Source: Colimorpha sp964483145
Lineage (GTDB): Bacteria; Bacteroidota; Bacteroidia; Bacteroidales; P3
Direction of reading: 5' to 3'
Assembly (NCBI GenBank): GCA_964483145.1
Contig: CAZAAK010000002.1
Coordinates: 9,699-73,698, forward strand
Length of the DNA stretch: 64,000 bases
A program made the position numbers and the translations under genes. The notes under the pieces were generated by a model. That model did not search any database and was not told where the DNA came from. It saw only the letters and a program-made list of their open reading frames with translations. Positions 25,917 through 33,467 of this stretch are shown in pieces (the stretch's first letter is position 1; each line of letters starts with the position of its first letter).

Positions 25917-28141
25917 AGGCGTCGGACCTCCTCAATACCTTCAATGGACTTGAGATTGTTGATGAGTTGTGTAAGGTTGGCAAGGTCGAGCACATAGAGC
26001 ATGATGATACCGCGCACAATCCCTTCAACGGCTTCGAGGGTGACGGCGCGCATATTGAGGTTCATTTGATTGCTGACGATTTGGGTAATGTCGGTAAGAA
26101 GGCCTTGGCGGTCGATGGCGGTGAAGGCAATGCCCGACATTAGCGAGACATGCTCACCTGGACGCCAACGGGCACGAACAATGCGGTTTTCGTGGTTGGC
26201 CATTTCGTCCATGGCTACCTTGCAGTTGGTGCGGTGAACCATAATCTTGCCATCGGAGACGATGCCGATCACGTGGTCGCCTTGAACGGGGTTGCAGCAG
26301 GATGCTGGTTGGGTACTGTAGTTTTCGTATTCTTTGTCTAGCAGGAAAGACTGTTGGTCGCTGTTATTGCGGATGGCAGTGCTGTTTTTCTCGAAGATAG
26401 AACCATACTCACCCATGAAATAATTGTTGTGGCCATTGAAATTAATGCGGCCGAAACTGTGGGCAATATCCTGTTTAGTTACAGTACCTTTGGCCAATTG
26501 AAAGAAAAGGTCGGTCTCGCTTTTGAGCTTTAGAAAGCGTTTGATTTGACCAATATTGGCAGGGGTATTTTGTAAGTGCAACTTTTGTAGGATGCTATTC
26601 AGTCGTTGCTCTCCCTCTTCGCGATAACCTTTGCGTTGACCTCGCAAGAAGTCTTTTAATGCTTCTCGGGCGCGGGCTGTGGTAGCGTAGTTGGTCCACT
26701 CATCGGTGGGATATATTTTGGGGCTTGTCAACACCTGTACTTGTTCACCTGCGCGCAGCTTGTAGCTGATAGGTTGCACTTTGCCATTGACTTTGGCGCA
26801 GATACAATGAAGGCCAAGGTCGGAGTGAATACTGAAAGCAAAATCAAGAACTGTGGAATGGACCGGAAGTTTGCGCATCTCACCACGTGGGGTGAAAAGG
26901 TATATCTCCTTGGTATAGAGTGTTTCTTTGAATTCTTCCACCAAGTCAAGTGCACTTTTTTCAGTGTTTTCCAAAGTGCTGCGAATTTGCTGCAACCAAA
27001 CTTCTACGGGGCTGTTGGCAATATTCTCTTCGGGGTGGGTCTCTTTGTAGAGGAAGTGTGCTGCCATACCTTTTTCGGCAATTACATCCATTCGTTGGGT
27101 GCGTATCTGAATCTCTACCCACTGACCGATAGAGGTCATCACCGTGGTTTGAAGAGATTCATAGCCGTTGGTTTTCGGATTGGTAATCCAATCCCGAAAA
27201 CGCGAGGGGTCTGGGCGGAAAGTTGAGGTAATAAGAGAGTAAACCTTGAAGCACTCGGCCTTTTCCTGAGAGAGGGGTACGTCAAGAATGATACGCATGG
27301 CGTAGAGGTCAAAGATCTGGTTGAAGTTTATACCTTTTCGTTCAATCTTTTTCCAGCAGCTGTATACCGATTTGATGCGAGTCTTGATTGTGTATTTGTA
27401 GCCGTTGTCATCAAGCATTTTGATGATGGGAGTCTTGAGGCACGCGTCCAGTTTTTCTGCGGTACCCTCGGCCCGCGAGGCGTCAATAAGTGCGGCAATC
27501 TCGTTGTATTTGGAGGGATTGGTGTATTTCATCACCAACTCCTCTAGCTCAGTCTTGATGTTGTAAAGTCCCAGTCTATGCGCCAAAGGGATGTAAAGGT
27601 AGAGCGTCTCGGACGAGATGGCAAGTTTCTTGGTGTCCGGCATCGAGTCCAAAGTGCGCATATTGTGTAGGCGGTCACAGAGTTTCAGGAAGATGACATA
27701 AGCATCGTTGCACATCGAAAGGAGTATTTTGCGGTAGTTCTCGGCCTGCTTCGAGTCGGTCTGCTGCAAAATCTTCACATCGTTGATCTTGGTCACGCCA
27801 TCAACAATCCTTGCCACACGGTCGCCAAAAACTGTTCGGATGAGGTCAAGGGTAATGTCGGTGTCCTCCACTACATCATGTAGCAAGGCACAAACAGCGG
27901 CAATGGGGCCCAACCCCACTTCCTTGACAGCGATGATGGCAACTGCCAAGGGATGGAAGATGTAGGCCTCTCCCGATTTACGTCGGGTCCCAGTATGGGC
28001 ACGTTTGGCTAGAGAAAATGCACGGAAGATTTCCTCCTCCTCGTCCTGCGAAATAGGATAATTGTTGCGGCAAGCAGCAATCAACTCCTCATATTTGGCT
28101 TGAATCTCCTGCTCCTCGCGTTGTTCGTCAATTACATACAT
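25913..28141 (-). CDS. Bifunctional (p)ppGpp synthetase/hydrolase (RelA/SpoT, Rsh)
   Basis: 742 residues, long Rsh protein controlling the stringent response. In order: HD hydrolase domain (HPLAVAIIAVKE...ALLHDVVEDT, so the hydrolase HDxxED is intact), synthetase domain (RDWITNPKTNGYESLQTTV), TGS domain (YLFTPRGEMRKLP), zinc-finger-like CCNPVQGD and a C-terminal ACT domain (DRQGLLTDITQIV). Both catalytic sites look intact, so it is bifunctional. Coupled to mazG by overlapping ATGA; recA and a small exported protein lie upstream on the same strand. Confidence 0.94.
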   Translation of the reverse strand: MYVIDEQREEQEIQAKYEELIAACRNNYPISQDEEEEIFRAFSLAKRAHTGTRRKSGEAYIFHPLAVAIIAVKEVGLGPIAAVCALLHDVVEDTDITLDLIRTVFGDRVARIVDGVTKINDVKILQQTDSKQAENYRKILLSMCNDAYVIFLKLCDRLHNMRTLDSMPDTKKLAISSETLYLYIPLAHRLGLYNIKTELEELVMKYTNPSKYNEIAALIDASRAEGTAEKLDACLKTPIIKMLDDNGYKYTIKTRIKSVYSCWKKIERKGINFNQIFDLYAMRIILDVPLSQEKAECFKVYSLITSTFRPDPSRFRDWITNPKTNGYESLQTTVMTSIGQWVEIQIRTQRMDVIAEKGMAAHFLYKETHPEENIANSPVEVWLQQIRSTLENTEKSALDLVEEFKETLYTKEIYLFTPRGEMRKLPVHSTVLDFAFSIHSDLGLHCICAKVNGKVQPISYKLRAGEQVQVLTSPKIYPTDEWTNYATTARAREALKDFLRGQRKGYREEGEQRLNSILQKLHLQNTPANIGQIKRFLKLKSETDLFFQLAKGTVTKQDIAHSFGRINFNGHNNYFMGEYGSIFEKNSTAIRNNSDQQSFLLDKEYENYSTQPASCCNPVQGDHVIGIVSDGKIMVHRTNCKVAMDEMANHENRIVRARWRPGEHVSLMSGIAFTAIDRQGLLTDITQIVSNQMNLNMRAVTLEAVEGIVRGIIMLYVLDLANLTQLINNLKSIEGIEEVRRL

Positions 28142-28151
28142 AAGTCACTCT

Positions 28152-28766
28152 TTAGCGCATACATTCCAAAAAGAGAATAGATAACAAAGCTGCTAAGGAA
28201 ACACTGATTCCCACGGTGACATATTGGGTATGGAAATCGGTCAGCATCCCCAAACTGGCACTTTCCATACAGAAGGATCCTCGTGTAGGAATACAACTCA
28301 AGCGAATGCCTACCCCTAAGGCAGGCCTGTATACGAGGTTGCTGTGGGGGACGGCGGAGAGAAAATCACCATTGCTAGTGCCGTGGCGGTAGCCCAAACT
28401 GCCATAGAGATGCCAATCGGCTTTGTTCCAAGGCTTTGATAAACGGTAATCGGCACCTACCATCAGCCATCTGGAGGCAAATTCGACAATGCCGGTAATA
28501 TGGCCACCCCACACCTCGGGCAAGTAAGCGTATGTGGCTCCAATCCCCAAGTCGTTGCGGTTGATGAGAAAATCAACCTCTACAAAATGGTTGGCAAAGG
28601 GACTCCCGAAATAGTATATTGGGTTGCGGTTGGGGGCGCTATAGGCAGTTTCCCAATAAGCAGACGTGTCGTCCTGAGCTATGCCGGAGGTAATAGTGGA
28701 GTCGTTCTGTGCCCACCCTGTTGCAGCTAGCAACAAAAGGGTTAGAGTGGTGAATAATCTTTTCAT
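28152..28766 (-). CDS. Exported protein of unknown function, beta-rich
   Basis: 204 residues with a signal peptide (MKRLFTTLTLLLLAATGWA). The rest is beta-rich with repeated aromatic-glycine strands (LGIGATYAYLPEVWGGHITG, WHLYGSLGYRHG, LGVGIRLSC), as in small outer-membrane barrels. It ends with a hydrophobic helix-like tail. No family recognised. It lies between recA and relA/spoT on the same strand, 10 bp from the latter and 79 bp from the former. Confidence 0.65.
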   Translation of the reverse strand: MKRLFTTLTLLLLAATGWAQNDSTITSGIAQDDTSAYWETAYSAPNRNPIYYFGSPFANHFVEVDFLINRNDLGIGATYAYLPEVWGGHITGIVEFASRWLMVGADYRLSKPWNKADWHLYGSLGYRHGTSNGDFLSAVPHSNLVYRPALGVGIRLSCIPTRGSFCMESASLGMLTDFHTQYVTVGISVSLAALLSILFLECMR

Positions 28767-28845
28767 GCGAACTATTTATCTATGCAGTACAAGTGTGCAA
28801 ACTAACTTTTCGTTCTTTTCTGTAACTGAGCATTTGCATGAGGGG

Positions 28846-29877
28846 TCATTCTAGGCTATTCTTTTCTTTCATCGCCTCGCGAATCTTGTTTTCAAGTTCT
28901 TCGCAAAGTTCCGGATTGTCGCGTAGTAGCTGCTTCAGCGCTTCGCGTCCCTGTGCTAGTTTCGAGTCGCCATACCCAAACCAGGACCCACTTTTTTTGA
29001 GGATGTCAAATTCCACGCCAAGGTCTACAATCTCACCAACCTTGGATATGCCCTCACCAAACATCAGGTCGAACTCACAAACGCGAAAAGGTGGGGCTAC
29101 TTTGTTCTTTACCACTTTCACTTTCACTCGGTTACCCACATTTTGGTCGCCATCTTTGATGGCTTGGATACGGCGGATATCAATGCGGACCGAAGCATAG
29201 AACTTCAGTGCATTGCCGCCCGTAGTGGTTTCGGGATTGCCAAAAAGTACACCGATTTTCTCGCGGAGCTGATTGATGAAGATACAGCAACAATTGGTCT
29301 TGCTGATGGTGGAGGTGAGTTTGCGCATGGCCTGGCTCATCAAGCGGGCCTGCAGACCTACTTTTGAGTCACCCATTTCACCGTCTATTTCAGCCTTGGG
29401 AGTCAAGGCGGCCACGGAGTCGACCACGATGATGTCAATAGCACCGGAACGGATCAGGTTGTCGGCAATCTCGAGGGCTTGTTCACCGTTGTCTGGCTGC
29501 GAAACTAACAGATTGTCAATATCCACACCCAGTTTCTTGGCATAGAAACTGTCAAAAGCATGTTCGGCATCGATAAAAGCAGCAATGCCTCCATTCTTTT
29601 GGCATTCGGCAATAGCATGGATGGCCAAGGTGGTCTTACCCGAAGATTCGGGTCCAAAAATCTCAATGATGCGTCCGCGGGGATAACCTCCCACACCAAG
29701 GGCGTTGTCGAGGTTGATGCTGCCGGAGGAAATCACGTCCACCTTGATGGCCGACTGCTCGCCCAACTTCATTACCGAACCTTTTCCATAGTTTTTCTCA
29801 ATCTTGTCGAGTGTGGTTTGTAGAATTTTTAGTTTTTCGAGCCTCTGAGCTTCGGCATCTGTCATTTCTTTTGCCAT
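28846..29877 (-). CDS. recA: Recombinase A
   Basis: 343 residues; ATP-dependent strand exchange and LexA/UmuD coprotease in general. Seen: KNYGKGSVMKLGE, Walker A GPESSGKTT, VVDSVAALTPKAEIDGEMGD, L1/L2 loops, FINQLREKIGVLFGNPETTTGG and the acidic C-terminus. Start at ATG 29877 (MAKEMTDAEAQ), three codons inside the longest frame. Promoter at 30001-30031 and a leader of ~125 nt, resembling that of the thioredoxin-fold gene at 5.1 kb. I saw no clear SOS box. Confidence 0.97.
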   Translation of the reverse strand: MAKEMTDAEAQRLEKLKILQTTLDKIEKNYGKGSVMKLGEQSAIKVDVISSGSINLDNALGVGGYPRGRIIEIFGPESSGKTTLAIHAIAECQKNGGIAAFIDAEHAFDSFYAKKLGVDIDNLLVSQPDNGEQALEIADNLIRSGAIDIIVVDSVAALTPKAEIDGEMGDSKVGLQARLMSQAMRKLTSTISKTNCCCIFINQLREKIGVLFGNPETTTGGNALKFYASVRIDIRRIQAIKDGDQNVGNRVKVKVVKNKVAPPFRVCEFDLMFGEGISKVGEIVDLGVEFDILKKSGSWFGYGDSKLAQGREALKQLLRDNPELCEELENKIREAMKEKNSLE

Positions 29878-29916
29878 AGTATACAATATTTATTTGTGCT
29901 ACAAATGTTTGCTTTA

Positions 29917-30031
29917 TGTGAGCCTTGCCAATTCGTCTACCCGTACATACCACGGGTAGAACCCGTCAACGTGTGTGCTGAGGTCGCGATTTTGACGATG
30001 CAAAGATACAAAATGTTTCCCATATGGCAAA
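29917..30031 (-). promoter_or_regulatory. recA promoter and conserved leader
   Basis: TTTG at 30028-30031, exactly 19 bp, then TATCTTTG at 30001-30008, on the minus strand. The leader holds a hairpin (ACGGGT / ACCCGT around 29953-29968) and the blocks GGTATG, CGAATTGG and a following CTCA also found in the leader at 5152-5262. The match spans promoter and leader, with a length difference in the middle. Confidence 0.65.
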
Positions 30032-30358
30032 TATTTATACACCATTTTGTTGACAATTTTGCAAATCTGCAGCAATACATTGGTTCTGTATCTCTTGGCA
30101 TGCAACCAATAATGAGTGGCGTTCCTTTGGTAAAGGTATTTGAAGAATCTGACAGACCAAATTTGTTGACGCAGTACCGATTTTTGACCAGCCTTTTCCG
30201 GGGCATTTGAAAAAATCTGCGTGAGGAAGTGTCGTGTTTGTACGAAAGTACTGCAAAGGTACAATATGGTCCATAGAAAGGTTTCTGCCACCGCCCTAAA
30301 GCCGACCCATAACTTGTTTTTGGCCGATTGGGTGGGGGGCATGTAAGGCACATGTGGA
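30032..30358. other. Gene-poor stretch between recA leader and repeat copy 2
   Basis: About 330 bp. Several overlapping minus-strand frames run through it, none with a recognisable product or promoter-start agreement. A second possible -7 box TACCTTTG lies on the minus strand at 30254-30261, without a good -33 box; it could give a longer recA transcript. Confidence 0.4.
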
Positions 30359-30474
30359 GTCGTCTTTTTGTTTACTTTTCATTTACCCTTCATTTACTCT
30401 TCGTTTACCTTACCTAAACAAAATGTAAATAAAAGGTAAAAGAAACCTAAGTAAAATGTAAACTAAAAAACGAA
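30359..30474. repeat. 116-bp palindromic 11-bp-unit element, copy 2
   Basis: Ends GTCGTCT (30359-30365) and AAACGAA (30468-30474). Left 11-mers start at 30366, 30377, 30388, 30399; hinge TTA at 30410-30412; right 11-mers start at 30413, 30424, 30435, 30446, 30457 (CCTAAACAAAA, TGTAAATAAAA, GGTAAAAGAAA, CCTAAGTAAAA, TGTAAACTAAA). Identical plan and length to the copies at 5451 and 43908. The 11-bp register continues right to about 30511. Confidence 0.85.
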
Positions 30475-30809
30475 CTTACCTACACGCCACCACTATCTTA
30501 CCCCTTCCTCATCTGTTTCCTTCGATTTATCGCATGCTACTTTAGTACGGTATCTGAGACAGGAAACAATGTTTGCAAAAGATGTTTCATTTGAGCCGTG
30601 CTAAAACAACGTCCAAGGGGGCAGATCGAATGCTGCTTTCTGTGCATGGATACTTCAGCCGATATTCACACTTTGGGTTGCTGGGTCGCAGATTACTTAG
30701 TGCACCTCAAAAAATCATACGGTATCGGAAAGCCATTCGTAACTAGCTAATATATGCCTCTGTGCGAATTTTGTCAAGACACTGTTGGCGCCGTTTCAAA
30801 TAAAATGCG
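30475..30809. other. Gene-poor stretch right of repeat copy 2
   Basis: First ~40 bp continue the 11-bp phasing and are homologous to the flank of copy 1. The remainder shows nothing I can support. Confidence 0.4.
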
Positions 30810-30817
30810 TACCTTTG
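30810..30817 (+). promoter_or_regulatory. Promoter of the DUF4954 gene
   Basis: TACCTTTG with a TTGG -33 box at 30785-30788, spacing 21 bp. It gives an unusually long leader of about 235 nt before the ATG at 31061. Confidence 0.6.
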
Positions 30818-30875
30818 CAATGCGAAATATTTCGGTGTATGCAAATAACCTGCCTTGGAATAGTGTTGGATAGGG

Positions 30876-30924
30876 TTCGTCTAGAATGGTAAAAAGAGCA
30901 ATAATACCTCTTGTGCTAGACGAA
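30876..30924 (+). promoter_or_regulatory. Structured leader hairpin upstream of DUF4954 gene
   Basis: Perfect 9-bp outer stem TTCGTCTAG (30876-30884) / CTAGACGAA (30916-30924) and an inner 5-bp stem AAGAG (30894-30898) / CTCTT (30908-30912), about 55 nt after the predicted transcription start. No T-run follows, so it is not a standard terminator. It could be a regulatory leader. Confidence 0.45.
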
Positions 30925-31060
30925 AGGACGACTTTTGGCCATGGTGCATTAGGGGATATGGGTCGGGATGGGCTCTATGCATAAAAAATACTTGAAAGAA
31001 CTTGTTTCAAGATGTGGATTAGGCTTTTAAGGGTTGGTGGAAAGATAAAGTTTTGCAGTC

Positions 31061-32923
31061 ATGAGTGAGAATATCTATAGAACGCTGACGAATCAGGAAA
31101 TTGATTTAATGAAACTTAACGGTAACCGTGCTGAGAATTGGTCTAAAGTCCGGCTAAGCGATGGGACAGACCTGTCCTTGGTGAGGAACAATGTTTTGAT
31201 GGGAGAGTTGCGCTTGGGTACTTTCCAATCTGGCTACGTGCAGGATGGTGACCTCCGACTATCAGAGGGCATTTACAACTGCATGTTGGCAGATGTTACT
31301 ATTGGAAGCCATTGTGCTCTGCACAATGTACGGATGCTTAGTGGCTACACAATAGGCAATGACTGTTTGATGTTCAATATTGATGAGATGACTGCCTCAA
31401 AACCCAGTATGGATAACGACTATGCCTGGTTGGAGCCAATGAACGAGAACGGGGGGCGGCGCATCCTGCCGTTTAATGGCATGACGTTGAGCGATGCTTA
31501 CCTGTGGGCCAAATATCGCGACCATGTCAAAATGGTTGCACAGCTAGAGAAAATGACCCGGCAACGGCTAGCTACCCCCGAAGGAGGTTATGGATGGGTT
31601 GGAGAGCGCTGCGTCATTAAGAATACCCATACGTTACACAATGTTGCAGTACTTTCCGATGCAGATTCTCCCACTCGCATCGAAGGCTGTGTGGTGTTAA
31701 GTGACGGTGTGGTCGGCTATGGTTGCCGTTGCGAATACGGTTGCATAGCCGTACGATTTATGCTGGGGGAAAATGTGAATCTGGAGTTCGGGGTCAGAAT
31801 CAACGATTCAGTGATAGGCGACAATTCCACCATCGCCCGGTGCGAGGTAGGGAACAGCATGATTTTTCCCGCCCACGAACAACACCACAACAATTCGTTT
31901 CTGATAGCAGCTTTAGTGATGGGACAGAGCAACTTGGCTGCGGGTTGCACGGTAGGGTCGAACCACAACGGCCGTACTGCCGACAACGAGTTAGTGGCAG
32001 GCCGGGGCTTTTGGCCGGGGCTCTGCACTAGCCTCAAGCACTCATCGAGTTTTGCCTCCTACACCTTGCTGGCCAAGGGTGACTATCCTGCAGAGTTGAG
32101 CATCACGTTGCCATTTGCACTAGTGAACAATAATGAGGCTAAGGGACGTTTGGAAGTGATGCCGGCTTATTGGTGGATGTACAACATGTATGCCCTCAAC
32201 CGCAACATTACCAAGTTTGCCAAACGCGACAAACGCAAGAAAAAGATTCAACATATAGTTTTTTCCCCTTATGCACCCGATACAGCAGAGGAGATAGTGA
32301 ATGCTCGGATGCTGTTGAAATACTGGGTAGAACAAGCCTATCACTGTACCGATGGCGATATACCCACGGATGGAAAAGGGAACAGAATAGAGGTACTTGG
32401 TTATGGGCTAGAAAAGGGCAAGCGCAAGACCGTGGTGCTAAAGTGGGCTCAAGGCTACAAGGCCTATGAAGAGATGTTGGTCTACTATGCCATGAGCACT
32501 TTGGTAAGTGATTGTTCGCAAGCCACCAAACCTGATGCTGATTTGGGTGTAGGTAATCGTGAGAGGGAATGGGTGAACCTTGGGGGACAATTGGTTCCGC
32601 AACAGGAATTGGACTTGTTGATTAGCGAGATAGAACAAGGTAAGGTAACGTCATGGGACGAGATTCACACTCGGTACAACCAATGGTGGGAGCAGTACCC
32701 TGAACTCTGCCGCAAGCATGCTTATCAGATTCTTTGTAGTCTCTGTAGAGTTGGAGAGTTGACTGATGAACAGTGGCAGAAATATTTGCAACAATACGAT
32801 ACGTTGCGTCGTTTTGTAGCTGACCAGGTGCGCATTACTCGTCAGAAAGACGACAGCAACCTCTTCCGCCAAATGACATATAGAAACGATGCGGAAATGA
32901 GGGAAGTGTTGGGAAGCGAATAG
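31061..32923 (+). CDS. DUF4954 family protein with left-handed beta-helix repeats
   Basis: 620 residues. The N-terminal two thirds show hexapeptide-type turns (IYNCMLADVTIGSHCALHNVRML, IEGCVVLSDGVVGYG, INDSVIGDNSTIARCEVGNS) like the beta-helix of GlmU-type acyl/nucleotidyltransferases, with inserted conserved loops such as AHEQHHNNSF and GSNHNGRTADNE. A helical C-terminal third follows. No signal peptide. I recognise it as the Bacteroidota DUF4954 family, whose activity is not known to me; a sugar-nucleotide or transferase role is only suggested by the fold. It is monocistronic with a long structured leader. Confidence 0.85.
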   Translation: MSENIYRTLTNQEIDLMKLNGNRAENWSKVRLSDGTDLSLVRNNVLMGELRLGTFQSGYVQDGDLRLSEGIYNCMLADVTIGSHCALHNVRMLSGYTIGNDCLMFNIDEMTASKPSMDNDYAWLEPMNENGGRRILPFNGMTLSDAYLWAKYRDHVKMVAQLEKMTRQRLATPEGGYGWVGERCVIKNTHTLHNVAVLSDADSPTRIEGCVVLSDGVVGYGCRCEYGCIAVRFMLGENVNLEFGVRINDSVIGDNSTIARCEVGNSMIFPAHEQHHNNSFLIAALVMGQSNLAAGCTVGSNHNGRTADNELVAGRGFWPGLCTSLKHSSSFASYTLLAKGDYPAELSITLPFALVNNNEAKGRLEVMPAYWWMYNMYALNRNITKFAKRDKRKKKIQHIVFSPYAPDTAEEIVNARMLLKYWVEQAYHCTDGDIPTDGKGNRIEVLGYGLEKGKRKTVVLKWAQGYKAYEEMLVYYAMSTLVSDCSQATKPDADLGVGNREREWVNLGGQLVPQQELDLLISEIEQGKVTSWDEIHTRYNQWWEQYPELCRKHAYQILCSLCRVGELTDEQWQKYLQQYDTLRRFVADQVRITRQKDDSNLFRQMTYRNDAEMREVLGSE

Positions 32924-33047
32924 ACGGTTGATGTAGAGGGGATGATGGGTGAACTTTCCAGAGGTTTCTTTTAAGAGGCCATATTCTTAGGTTTTGTGGG
33001 GTAGAGGTGAGTGAAAGGTATGTTTGTTTTGTGGGGAGAAGGGATGG

Positions 33048-33362
33048 CTAGAGTTGTTCTTTGAGCGAGAGAAGGAACTCTTTGGTTTCGGTGAGAGTTT
33101 CGACGAGTTGCATCTTTTCATCGAGTGCGGTGTTGGCACGGAGCTGGTCGCGGACTCCGTCAAGAGTATATCCGCAGTCGCGAGTGAGGTGATAAATACG
33201 TTTGAGCAATTCAATGTCAGCGGTAGTATAGAATCGGACCCCCCTCTTGTTTTTGCTGGGCTTGATTTGAGAGAATTCGGTCTCCCAAAAACGGAGTAGC
33301 GAAGGGTTTACATCCAACATTTGGGCGACTTCCCCGATGGTATAGTAGAGTTTGTTCGTCAT
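33048..33362 (-). CDS. Short MerR-family transcriptional regulator
   Basis: 104 residues. N-terminal winged helix of the MerR type (YYTIGEVAQMLDVNPSLLRFWETEF, then IYHLTRDCGYTLDGVRDQL), followed by a short coiled coil for dimerisation and no effector domain. This small MerR type is usual in Bacteroidota. It follows lptD on the same strand after 105 bp and probably belongs to its transcript. Target genes are unknown. Confidence 0.88.
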   Translation of the reverse strand: MTNKLYYTIGEVAQMLDVNPSLLRFWETEFSQIKPSKNKRGVRFYTTADIELLKRIYHLTRDCGYTLDGVRDQLRANTALDEKMQLVETLTETKEFLLSLKEQL

Positions 33363-33467
33363 CTCTGATAATTTGTGGGTCTCTGATAGTTCGTAAGGGA
33401 TGATTGCTACAGGTCTGCATCAATGGGGTTTGTCGATTTACTGTTGCAGGAAGGAAGCCTTTCAATT

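Noticed and set aside
29914..30353. Overlapping minus-strand frames upstream of recA as genes
   Set aside because: They cover the recA leader and two promoter boxes, have no recognisable family and overlap each other in three frames.
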